Of a stretch of 64,000 bases of DNA, positions 37,543 to 48,062 are shown in pieces. A model generated the notes under the pieces. That model made no database searches and was not told where the DNA came from. It saw only the letters and a program-made list of their open reading frames with translations. Position 1 is the stretch's first letter. The number at the start of each line of letters is the position of its first letter. Source of the DNA: Mangifera indica (taxonomy: Eukaryota; Streptophyta; Magnoliopsida; Sapindales; Anacardiaceae); contig NC_058146.1 of assembly GCF_011075055.1 (NCBI RefSeq), positions 7,626,001 to 7,690,000 on the forward strand, read 5' to 3'. A program made the position numbers and the translations under genes.

Positions 37543-37703
37543 GTGCTGGAGTATTATTTGTATTGATTATTGATGATTCTGTTTCAACTCTGAAGAGGTG
37601 AGGGATTGTGTATAATTTTACCTGTTGCTGTGTTTAATTTATGTGTGATGATTTCTCGTTAAGGAGTTTGATTTGTTAGATTTCTTTTTTCAGTTTTGCA
37701 GGC

Positions 37704-38164
37704 ATGAAAGAAAAGAATACTTCCTCCGTGCTGAGACGCATTTCAACAAATTGTGCAACTCAGGTTTGTGGCTGAAAAGTGCTTTTTGGAAAGCAGTTAA
37801 TAAGTTATGTTTTAGGAAAGTGCTTTTAGAGAAGTGTTGAGAGCATGAAGGAAACGATGGAAAAATAATTTTTGAAATATTTAAAACAATACAGTAATTC
37901 TATATTTTGAACATGCATTTTGATGACCTTCCTTTGAAATATATTTGTGAAATCTTCTGACTGCCATGGCTGATTTTTCTGAATACAATTTCATTTTGGC
38001 ACGCTAAAATGTATGGAGGTTGTGTTGCTGCAAAAGTTCCAGAAGTTGAGAGTGATATGTGTTTGAAAGAATTTATTGCACTCAAGAAGTGCATGCAATA
38101 TATGGTATCATATTCTACATTACAAAGAGACGCACTTTGTTCTATGACTGAAAAATTGTGTTGA
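37704..38164 (+). CDS. NDUFAF8-like twin-CX9C protein (complex I assembly factor homologue), probably damaged
   Basis: Exon 1 (37704-37763, 20 codons) starts MKEKNTSSVLRRIS and ends with a gt donor. A 5'-untranslated intron acceptor (tttttttcag type) precedes it. The next coding block, from about 38003, begins AKMYGGCVAAKVPEVE and continues through MCLKEFIALKKCMQ. Joined, the exons give two CX9C pairs, one of which spans the junction (a Cys in exon 1, then CVAAK). Twin CX9C with the order AxxYGxCV, then CxxEFxALxxC, resembles the mitochondrial complex I assembly factor NDUFAF8 (human C17orf89), a small intermembrane-space-type protein. The identity is inferred from motif spacing. The base pair before exon 2 is AC, not AG, so splicing may be lost. 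The frame stays open to TGA at 38162-38164, or a donor at 38105 may lead to a further exon. Confidence 0.6.
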
Positions 38165-38258
38165 AATTTGTTATAGCATAGGATGACATAGTTTTTGGTA
38201 TTTGTTCTCTTCTAGAAGATTTTGCTCTTAACATCGTACTTTTTATCTTGCTGAATAG

Positions 38259-38345
38259 CTCCGAGAAGGTCTAAGCATACTATTCAGTCAATATCTTGAG
38301 GAATATACCTTATATGACAAGCATCAACTTGAAGCTCAAGAAAAA
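38259..38345 (+). other. exon-like segment, unrecognised
   Basis: Between an ag at 38257-38258 and a gt after 38345 there is an open stretch beginning LREGLSILFSQYLEEY and ending with Glu/Lys-rich residues. The composition is protein-like and helical. I do not recognise it, and it could be a last exon of the upstream small gene, an exon of another decayed gene, or chance. Confidence 0.25.
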
Positions 38346-40739
38346 GAAAAGGTTCTTTATTTACCTCAAAAGTTTTGATTTTTTCTGGTTTAAATATGCT
38401 CCACAAGCTTATTATGTTTGCTGCTATTGCGCAGATATGTTCCTGATATTTCATATTTTTCCTATAGGTGTGACAGAAGTATATGATATTCACATTGGAC
38501 CATCTGCTGTTGTATTTTCTGAGCTCTGCCATTTTGGGTTCCTAAGGTTGAAATTGAAAGTTAAAGAAGTTGATTGCATTTGTGGATAGCTTCACAGTGT
38601 TATGACATTTATGATATAAGCTTGGGTTTCAGCTCTCCTGAGGTACCCACCATATCTTGTTGGTAACATTACAAAGCTGATTATCAGGAGATATGTCTGG
38701 AAAAGCATCAAGTTCTTAGCCTAGCATTGGTTTAAGTGGTTCTAGTGCTGCTCTGTCACATGTATATATACAATATCCACCTCTATGTTGTACCGCTCCT
38801 GAAACAAGGAGCACATTATGATGATGGAAATGAGTTGCTCTTCTCATCAATATCTGACCAGGTAATGTGATCAATCTGAAATTTCATAAGCATTTGATGC
38901 AGTATTAGGTGTTTTTCAAGTAATTATTAACTTTATAATCCCCCTCTGACTGGGTAGTCTTGTAATCTTCTTCGTTTTCCTTTTTGTACATATATTTTCA
39001 TGGAAAACTGTTCCTTTCAATCCTCTTGCCACCCCTACATCTGATTCAGTCAGTGAAGGGCCAATCTTATCCATCTGATTTTCTTTAAATGCAAAACTTG
39101 TAACAATACAACGATCCAACACTGAGATTCAGATTTGTAACAGAGAAACAGAGGAAAGCTTTAGCCATAGGTGGAAGTAAGAGTCAGAGAGTATACTAGG
39201 TTTCTTTTGGACAGACTGTGCTCTCTGTGATATTGTAATTGCAAAGATTAGGCAAGAGAATATCTAGTATGTTTTGGAAATACTGAACAATTGATTTTTA
39301 TTGTCTATCAAAAAGATTTTATCTTAATGAAGTTTGATTGTTTCTTTTCAAGAAAGATATAAACACGATGCCACAAAAGCTGTTGAGAACAAAAAAGTTA
39401 TGTTTGTTCCTTAGATTTTTAATGATACAGTATGCTCCTACAAAAAATCTGTTTTGGAATTTGGATAAACTAACTGTGATGAGCCTGTTGATCTTGGTAA
39501 CACCAAATCTAGGTTTTCAGGATATTTTGGTACAAATTGCAAGACTAGCACATCATCCTTGACAGTCATTTGCTGCCTCCTTATCACATTTTGGTATATC
39601 TGGAATAACTGCAAATGAGATATTCTGCCCTCTGTTCTTATGCTGGGTAGAAACATTGTAAAAATCCGATAGATAGATCTCAATTTACAGTCATTCAGTG
39701 TTTAATTTGGATAGATAATACCCATCTCCATACATGTTTGCCACTTTTTTTTTTTCGGGTGGACTTGGCCCTAAGGGTTAAAGGTTGACAGCATGCATCA
39801 ATGGTAGATGTTTTATGTTGAGCATTATTTTTCTAAAATCTAAAGGTACTATTCGTGTCAACTTAAGGACGGTGTAAATCTTATAACCTCTTGGTGACCT
39901 TGGGTAACTAATTCACCTATTTCTCTTTTGCATCTATTTTTGCCATCAACTTTCCTTGTTTTTTCGTTTCACTAAATGGAGTTCAATTACAGTGGGCTGG
40001 ACTTGTTGACTTACAATTCTGTCTCAAAATCACTTGCTTGGTGGAAACAAGGAAAATGAACATGCGCTGGTATGTGTACACACGAGAGTAGATTGGTTCT
40101 TCTTGCTCCTGGAATGCAGTGTCAGATGCTCACTGGCTTTCAGGTATTGTTGCCAACTCCAATATTAGCTTTGTTTTATTTGAAACCTTCTAACCTAGAT
40201 GATATCTTTGGTATGCTTGCTTTCCTAAAACAGTGGCCTTGAAAATTGGTTTTGAGGAAATGTTTTGGGTATATTTCTAAAGCATTATATTGGTAAATAC
40301 AGGGTCACATTTTGAGATCATGAAACAGAAATTTTTCACCAAAATTTCAAATGGTCAGTTTCCTCATTCTGCCATATACTGTAGATCAGTTACCCTGTCT
40401 TAAAAACCACTGCCTTTTCTCCAGTAACTTTACATGCCAATGTGTATTGTTGTGTGCATTTATTTGCAATAATTCAATAGTTAGTAATATATACTTTTTG
40501 AATCTTCATATGGTACAACTTCAATAGTCAATACTTTTTCTAAATTTGCATGGGGTGTTTTGGTGCACCATACAGTGTTTTCTTTTGTAAATTAATATTT
40601 AGTACATAATATGCATTTTGAGAGAGACTCGTTTGATTACTTTAGAAAGTACATTCAACTTTTTGAAGTTTTCTTCCAGCTAAATTAAGAGGTTATATAT
40701 AAGGTAATTCAATTATTAATTTTTTCTTTATATTAAAAG

Positions 40740-41147
40740 ATTACTAAAATAATACACCCACACCACCACATGCCGACACCTCCAACACCACCCTCACTTG
40801 CCACCACCCACACCACCACCTGCCGATTTTGTTCTCTCCAACATTTTTGTCCTTTGATTTGTTTTAGCTCCGGCCTATAGATGGAGATCAATTATCTTGA
40901 TTTCATTGATATGAAAAGATTAGACTGAGATTGAGATTGAGATGAATGAGAGCACCAACAAGCCCTAGCCATTGTCAAGATAAAAGATGAGAGATAAGAT
41001 TGAGAATGATTTTGTTGATTATGTCAAGATGAAATCGAGATAGATTTGGTTGATTTTGTCGATTTCATCACCGTTAGATTCTCTTATTCAACTCCCACTT
41101 TTTGATATATTACAGTTTCCATTTTGTCATTTCTTTTCCAACCCTTA
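40740..41147. other. intron DNA with CCACCACC-rich patch
   Basis: This lies in the large intron of the RMC1 pseudogene. A short patch at 40755-40830 has repeated caccacc and cacaccacc words. Nothing else is supported. Confidence 0.4.
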
Positions 41148-42440
41148 TTAGGAACCTCTTAAACAAAAACGAATACTACAATATAAACAATGCTAATGCT
41201 AGCAACAAAAAGTAACAGTTCCTCCCAAAGGTTGTAGCCTCTTAATTAGCCAAAGGTTACCTTAAACTCAAAGATAATATTTTTCTCTCTTCTCCTCAAT
41301 CCAACCACTCCTATTTATTCTTCAAATATCCTAAAATCTAATATATTCTTTATTTTTATTATCAATATCATTATTAATTATTTTTATTATTAAATCCTAA
41401 CATTAGCCACGTCTTCGAAAACCACTTTGAGGAAAATTGGAAAGTCTCTTTTATTTGTTTATTTATTTATACTTTGTTTTGTTTTTCCTTTTTTTTATCC
41501 AACTAGTTTGACTTTTTTTCATCTTTATATTTCTTCCTACTCAATTTGGAAAAATTCCTCCCATTTTGTCATTATTTTGTGGTCACTAGTGATCGGAAAA
41601 GTCAACTCCATACTTCCTTTATTTTAATGTCATCTTCATTGATATTGGCCTAGTGCATCTCCGTCAATGTCTCATTTTGTCTTCTTTTTGTTTCTCGTTT
41701 TCGTCTTTGTTTATTGCCCGTTTTGACTCTGTCACTAACTAAATCAAATCACCAAGTAAACAAATGGATTCCAACAGTTGGAACTTGCTAGGATCTGTTA
41801 ATTGAACCCTTGAATATGCTGACTCTCCTTCTTATACTCCATTTGACTGGTTAAACTCTAGATTCTGTCGATTCCCTTTCTTGGTCCATCATCAACCTAA
41901 TAAATTTGTTGAAACTAGCCAATTTTTTGCTAGAATAAACAAATTTAGATTTTTCGGCCGCATCACATTCAAAGTTACCAAATCCACTTCTCTTGCTTCT
42001 CGTCACTCACGATTAGGATGTCATCGTTGTCGGATCCATTCTTATCCACCAACAAGACTGCCAACAACTTGAATTTATAGTCGTGATTTGGCTTGTATTC
42101 ACTCCCACATAAGAGACAAATCCCTTTCTCCCTTATAACCGAGCTTCTATTTTTGTGAATCAATAGACCAACAAATAACTTCCACTCTCATCCTTTACAA
42201 AATTGAGTTTGCCCATTTTAAGCATCACAACAACTCTAATTCCAATTTGTTAGGACCCTTTAAAGAAAGAACAAATACTCTAATATGAGCAATGCTAATG
42301 TTGGCAACTTGAGGTGTTAGTTCCTCTCAAAGGTTGTAGTCTCCCCCAATGGGCCAAAAATGATCCTAAACTAAAAGGTAATGTTCTTCTCTTTTTCTAA
42401 ATCCAATCAACCCTATTTATTCTTTAAATATTCTAATTTT
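41148..42440. repeat. pair of ~200-bp direct repeats, possible TRIM-like element
   Basis: The segment 41148-41345 recurs at 42249-42440. Shared words include acaatgctaatg, gttcctc.caaaggttgta and cctatttattctt. The spacing of about 1.1 kb with non-coding DNA between would suit a terminal-repeat retrotransposon in miniature, but I find no tRNA primer site, polypurine tract or target duplication. It could also be a plain segmental duplication. It lies in an intron of the RMC1 pseudogene. Confidence 0.45.
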
Positions 42441-42599
42441 CAAATACTATCCTGAGCAAATATATTATCCTAATCAAAGATATTCTTAATTAATTTATTT
42501 ATTATTATTATTATTAGTATGATCATCATCATCTAATTGTAATAGCTTTTCCCCATGTTCCCACACCTTTGATTTAGTTTAACATAAAAGGGAATTTCA

Positions 42600-42774
42600 A
42601 TACTATTATATCTTAATATTTTTTTATTACTATCACCCAAACACATTAATTAATCATATATGGTAATTTAACAAAACATAGTAGAAATTTATATCTTCTA
42701 ATCTTCAAAGTAATTTATCTTGGTAATGATAATTTATTACTAGTAATAAAAAATTATTCAAATTAAACACACCC
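42600..42774. mobile_element. hAT-like MITE, partial copy
   Basis: The 3' part of the family seen at 9265, ending aattaaacacaccc. Its 5' half is missing, and the complete copy at 42780 begins a few bases later, so the two are adjacent or one truncated the other. Confidence 0.45.
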
Positions 42775-42779
42775 TTAGA

Positions 42780-43267
42780 GGGGTTTGGTTTAAAGGACAA
42801 AAATATTATTTTGATAATCTATCTTTTATTACTTATATTATTTTGTTCGGTTTATAAATAATAAAATATTTCAGTAATTTTCTATTATCAATAGTGATAT
42901 GACAAATAATAAAAGAGTTAATTTGATTATTAACTCCACCTTAAGTATTTGAAAATTATCAAAATAATCTTAATTTTGTTATACTTATATAATTACTTAC
43001 TAATTTTTTAAGGCAAAAATACTCTCATGTTTGATTAATATAACAAATAATATGAAAAATATTTTTAAATAATTATATCCAAAAATATTTAAGTAAAATA
43101 ATATTTTAGTAATATTTTATTATATCAAATCAAATATAATAATTATTTATATCTACCAATATTTATCAAATATAATAAAATTTTATACCCAATAATCTTC
43201 TAGGTAATTTATCTTTGTGAAAATATTCATATTTGGTATTAAAACATTACCCTAACCAAACGCACCC
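42780..43267. mobile_element. hAT-like MITE, complete copy
   Basis: It starts ggggtttggtttaaaggac and ends ctaaccaaacgcaccc, giving inverted termini. The interior resembles the copy at 9265-9753, including aataataaaatattt and cttaattttgttata. It sits in the RMC1 intron just before the exon at 43324. Confidence 0.6.
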
Positions 43268-46116
43268 GCATTGTTATTAAATTCTTCCTTTATTTTGACA
43301 CAGTTGCTAGTTCTTTTCTACAGCCTTCATCTGCCAGAGTGATTTGCTTGTCCAAGTTTGAAATGGCAATGGCTAGGCCTGAGGCCAACAGTAAGCCTGT
43401 CCTAGCTGTTGAAGATGTCTATATTGTCACTGTGTAGGTTACTTTTGCTTAAATCTATCTGTTATTGAATCCTTTTTTTAACAGAAATCAAACTTAGGAA
43501 TTCTTGATATTCCCAGCTATGGTAGGTTATACTGTTTACAAGTTGATAGAGTTGCAATGCTACTGCACTCATATAGATTTTACCGTAACGCCATTGTACA
43601 ACAGGTAAAATTATGCTCATTTTTTCTGTGGCCAAAAACCTTTCTGTGTCTATGTGTGTGCTGGGCCAAAAGTCATTGCAATATTTTGGCATAACAATTA
43701 TTTTTCTAACTGGACATTTCAATATGCAGGGATCTCTTCCAATATATTCAATCAAGATTGCCATTAGTGTGGTTGATAGTGTACTACTTGTTCATCAAGT
43801 AGATGCAAAGGTTATTATACTTTATGACGTATTTGCTGATTCTCGAGCTCCCATAGGGGTTTACCAAGGATGTATTCTTCTGTCTCGATCTGCCAGCAGA
43901 GATAGCGGAAGCTCAGAGGCCAGTAATACTCTTGATAATAAAGCTACTATTTACGGAGATAACTGGACTTTTCTTGTTTCTGACCTCATTTGTGATATTT
44001 CTAACAAGCTTTTGTGGAAGATTCATTTAGATTTGGATGTAAGTGTTGTCATTTTTCTAGTACATCATTTGAATTATTAAACAGTTCTTTCCTGTACTAC
44101 TTGTGCCTTTCTTTTCCTGCAGGCAATTTCTGCCAGTAGCTCAGAAGTGCCATCAGTATTAGAATTCTTACAATGACGAAAGCTGGAAGCCAATAAGGTT
44201 AAAAACATTCTAAGTCTTAATATGTGCCTTAGTTTGTTTTATGGGTATTTGTTCACTTTAAGAAAATAAATTATGCTCTTTCTATCTGAGTGTTTTAGCA
44301 CATTCATTCTGAGAGTGAAATCTGTCACCCCCATAAAATGTATTTTTGATTGTAAAAAGGATAAAAATTTTGAGACGATGTTACGTTTTTGGAAAACAAG
44401 ATTTTACATATGTAAGGTGAATCTATAACTAATGTTCTGAGGCACCTGATGAATTAATTATGTATCATTGTGCTGCTTTTATGTTTTATTAGAAATAATT
44501 TATTCAATTATTAGCTATTGCAATTATAAAGTGTTTCTGCTGTTTTAGGCTAAACAATTGTGCTTGGGAATTGCACGAACTGTTAGTCAGGAACGCAGAC
44601 CTGTGTCTATGGTTGCCAAGGCCATAGATCTATTAGTTACCTCTTATTCCTACTCAATTAAAACGGGCAGTTATTTTAAGGCAACAAAGACGGAGAAAAC
44701 TTCTTCAGGTGTGTCAAATGCTAGTAGTCCTAGATCCAGAACTGATATATCCACCAATAGAATAGATGGAAAATCCATCAGACATGAGCCAACTACTAGA
44801 GTTGACAGTGAACTTCTCAATAGACCAACGTTCTTGAGTTCAGGTTCAGATTCAGATTCAGAGAAGAATGCCAATTTTCGACCCCTGAAAACAGACTCTA
44901 CCAGTCTCCAACTTGGTCATGGTAAAGTTAATTTAGCTGTTGCTGGAAGTTCTACTGCTGAAGTTCAGTCATCATCTTTTAAACATCAACTCTCCAGGCC
45001 AAGTGCCAATAATTCTGAGCAGCAGGATTCTCAACTTTCTTCCCCAGCTATTTCACCTAATGAGATGCACAGATTTATTTTCGCTCCTGTTGAGGAGATG
45101 TTGGGTGACCCTTCTTACTTAGTTTCCATCATTGTCGAGTTCCTTCACAGGTATGTCAACCTTTGAAGGGAAGAATTAATTTTCTGAATTCAAACTGATG
45201 TTGATACTATTAGAATAATTGAGTTAATATTGTACTGAGGTTATTAAAGTTGGTTGGTTTTTTAATTTCAATCTAATATCAATAATATTAGTATAAATAT
45301 ATGATGTTTTCAAGGTATCAGTATGATTGAAGATGCCTGGTTTTATAAACGGTATGATTTAACCAGGAAAATCAATTTTGGTGTTGGAGATGTATTGAAT
45401 TTTTTCTTATGAACTTTTAGTCATTTCTTCTGTGCAATGCCAATTCAGAGAAGATCAAAGTACATCCAAATCTTTATGTGTTGACCATTCAATTGCTGGC
45501 CCGCAGCGAACGATATGCTGAGCTAGGATTGTTTATCATAAACAAGGTTTAAGATCTCAATGATTATTCTATTGATGAATATTAGTTGAATTCTTTATAT
45601 GCTGTACTTAAAGTGGAATTGCTGTCAAGAATTCAAGCTTTATGATGAAGTCATTTTTTACAGATTCTTCAGCCATCAAGAGGTTGCATTGCAGCTCCTC
45701 GAGTCAGGTCGGAAAAATGTTGAAACCAGGATGCTGGGTCTGGATATGCTGAGGCAGCTCTCTCTACATCATGACTATGTGGTCGGAAGCACAAGGTAAT
45801 TCTTATAAGCTGATTCAGATCAAGTTTAGTTTATCGAAAAATGAAAATTATACCACAATGAAGTCAATTTACTGTGTTCTCTTAAATAGCATATAAAATT
45901 GAGTGTTTTGATACAATAACATTTTCAATTCTTCAGGTGACTATTGCCCGGCCCTCATTGTTTCTTGAGGCAGCTTTGTCATCGAAGGATTCGCAACATC
46001 TGGCTGCAGTTCTTAGCTTCTTTTCCCATTTTATTCCTGGCTTTCGAAATTCTGCTGGTTTCAGTACATATTACCACGTTTTGAGTAACATGAACTCTTC
46101 ATCTATTGCTGCTTGA

Positions 46117-47473
46117 GTTTCCATTTCGAAAAATCTCAAGGAATTGCAAGTCTCCACTTATTCGAAACTCAAATAAGTTATATTAAGAAATTGCTCCTGA
46201 ATTATGGGTGCCAGAGATTTTTGTCTTTTTCACTGTTTCCCTTTTGTCTTTTTTCATAAATTATTATGGAACCTTGACAGCACATAAAGATTCTATTATA
46301 ATTGCCTCATTCCATTTCTTATATATGTGTATATATATGTATATGTATGAGTCTTTAGATTCCTTTGGCTTTATTAGATGAATAATAATTATAATTTATT
46401 GTAAAATGATGAATATGTTGATTTTGATGCATCATGTGAGTAGATGATGAAATGTAATGGCCTCTGAAAAGTGGATGATTTTCACCATTTTTCTTTTACT
46501 TTTTTTGGTGGATGGAGAATTCATTTTTGTTATCTAACTATGGTTGTTTTTTTGCCTTGCCTTTTTCTTTTGGATTGCTCACTATTCTTGGTTAAATTTG
46601 GCTAAATGATAACAATTAGGGAATCCCAAGCTAAAAATTATGTTTCCATTTTTGCTTTTTAAGTAATAATTATTCACTTTTTCTTTGGAAGCTTATTGGC
46701 CTGAGAGAAATGAGTATAAAGGTAAAAATGATTCTTCACGTAAAAACGTAATTTATGCAATGTGATCATCTTAACATAAAAAAGTAATGGTAAATGACAG
46801 TAATTCAAACTGTCTTCTTTTTATCTTTATTTGCAGCTCTATATTTTGATCCATGGGGTGGGGAACCGTCAGGACGAAATTAAGGTTCCAAGGTATGTTT
46901 GGGAGAATCAGGATTAGACAATGAAGAAAAACCAGGTATGACCAAAGGTGTCTTACTTCTCTTAATAACGGAAATAGATTTTTTTGAGTTTTCTCTTTGT
47001 CACTCACTTTCCTCAGTTTTATCTCTTATGGAGAATTAGTATAACGCTATAATCAGATTCTAATGTGTAGGATTTCATATAAAGGTAACCACAAAGCATA
47101 CTCTTGATTAGATAGTAAATATGATTACCAAGCTAGGAAGACAGAATTAGATTGTTCTGTCAAATAAGAGAAGTTTACTCGGAGATCGGAGAAAACATCT
47201 GTGACCACAAATCTTTGCCATTTTTAATGCAATTAATTATTTTACAAAATTAAGTTTGATTTTTCTTTAATTATTTAATTAATTCATTGGATCTCAATAT
47301 ATATATTTTTTTTTCTTTCTATCAGAAAAAGTCACAGGGTTAGGTTATATTTTTTTTCTATAACCCACTTTTTGTTTGTCAAACCCAAAAAAGATTAGAA
47401 AACATGTTTTTCTCATTTTTTTTCCCTAAAAGATTTTATTTCAGACTATATTATAATACTATATATTGTATAG
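46117..47473 (+). other. 3' flank of the RMC1 pseudogene, the template unit of a tandem array
   Basis: Landmarks here recur downstream. The word attataatttattgtaaaat (46390) is repeated near 49760, 56755 and 58515. The segment from 46471 (gatgattttcaccatttttc) is repeated near 55845, 57613 and 59022. The segment 46800-47420 resembles 59500-59790. No gene is present in it. Confidence 0.6.
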
Positions 47474-47802
47474 ATTCTTGAACCATCAAAGGGGTTGCAT
47501 TGTAGCTCCTTGAGTCAGGTCGACAAAATGTTGAAATCAGTAAGCTGGGTTTGGATATGTTGAGGCAGCTCTCACTGTATCATGACAATGTGGTGTTACT
47601 AGTGCAAGATGGATACTACAATGAAGCTTTATGTTATGCTCGGAAGCACAAAAGTCAAGATGATTCAGATAAATTTCAAACTACATGGTAATACTATGTA
47701 TTTTACGGATTCTTGAACAAGAAGCTGGGTCTGGATATGTTGAGGCAGCTCTCTCTACACCATGACTATGTAGTGTTACTAGTGCAAGAAGGATATTACA
47801 AT
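47474..47802 (+). pseudogene. duplicated RMC1 penultimate exon, with a second partial copy
   Basis: From 47474 the sequence matches the RMC1 exon at 45664-45795 (attcttgaaccatcaaa, then LGLDMLRQLSLYHDNV). It retains the segment VVLLVQDGYYNEALCYA that is deleted from the upstream copy, up to cggaagcacaaa at about 47652. A further shortened copy at 47709-47802 lacks the exon's first third and ends in ggatattacaatg, where a minus-strand copia LTR begins. Confidence 0.8.
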
Positions 47803-48062
47803 GTGAAAATGGTATGAATTGGATTGTAAATTGAATGAATATTACTGACAAAATATTGTAGATTTTATAGTATTACAGTGTAGTCTGAAAAGGAAATTCA
47901 ATCCTACAAAAAGGAAAAATAATATATACTAAACCAAAATAATATCAAATCAAAATCAAATCAAATCAAAATCAGATCAAATAAAATCAATCAAAATTGG
48001 ATCCAATCAAAATTGGATCCAATCAAAATCAGACTGAATGGAAAAATAAATGTTATTTAACA
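47803..48062 (-). repeat. 3' LTR of the minus-strand copia remnant
   Basis: On the minus strand a polypurine run (tgtggggga, just right of 48062) is followed by tgttaaataacattta, and the LTR ends cataccattttca at 47803. That gives TG...CA ends and a 260-bp length. Inside are repeated atcaaa words and a doubled attggatccaatcaaa unit (about 47994-48027). Confidence 0.7.

Larger units (their letters stand above)
38693..46116 (+). pseudogene. RMC1: RMC1 (Mic1-domain, regulator of MON1-CCZ1 complex) homologue, decayed
   Basis: Exons recognisable as the plant Mic1-domain protein run in order: 38693-38861 (MSGKASS, then YDDGNELLFS), 39993-40143 (GLDLLTYNSVSKSL), 43324-43437 (ANSKPVLAVEDVYIVTV), 43517-43604 (YCLQVDRVAMLLHSYRFY), 43730-44038 (LLVHQVDAKVIILYD), 44123-44197 (SSSEVPSVLEFLQ), 44549-45150, 45438-45546 (IKVHPNLYVLTIQLLARS), 45664-45795 (LGLDMLRQLSLHHDYV) and 45937-46116 (ARPSLFLEAALSS, ending SSSIAA). 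RMC1 normally supports the Rab7 exchange factor MON1-CCZ1 at late endosomes. This copy cannot work. There is a stop in exon 1 and another in 44123-44197 (CGA to TGA), frameshifts in 38693-38861, 39993-40143 and 45664-45795, a lost acceptor before 45438, and no recognisable exon between 38861 and 39993. Introns are filled with MITEs and other repeats. Confidence 0.88.

Noticed and set aside
37764..38002. AT-AC (U12-type) intron as an explanation of the AC acceptor
   Set aside because: The donor is gtttgtgg, not the atatcc type, and no branch-site motif typical of U12 introns is evident.
39438..39683. 81-residue minus-strand frame inside the RMC1 region
   Set aside because: Unlike any domain I know, and it lies where the RMC1 second exons should be on the other strand; probably chance.
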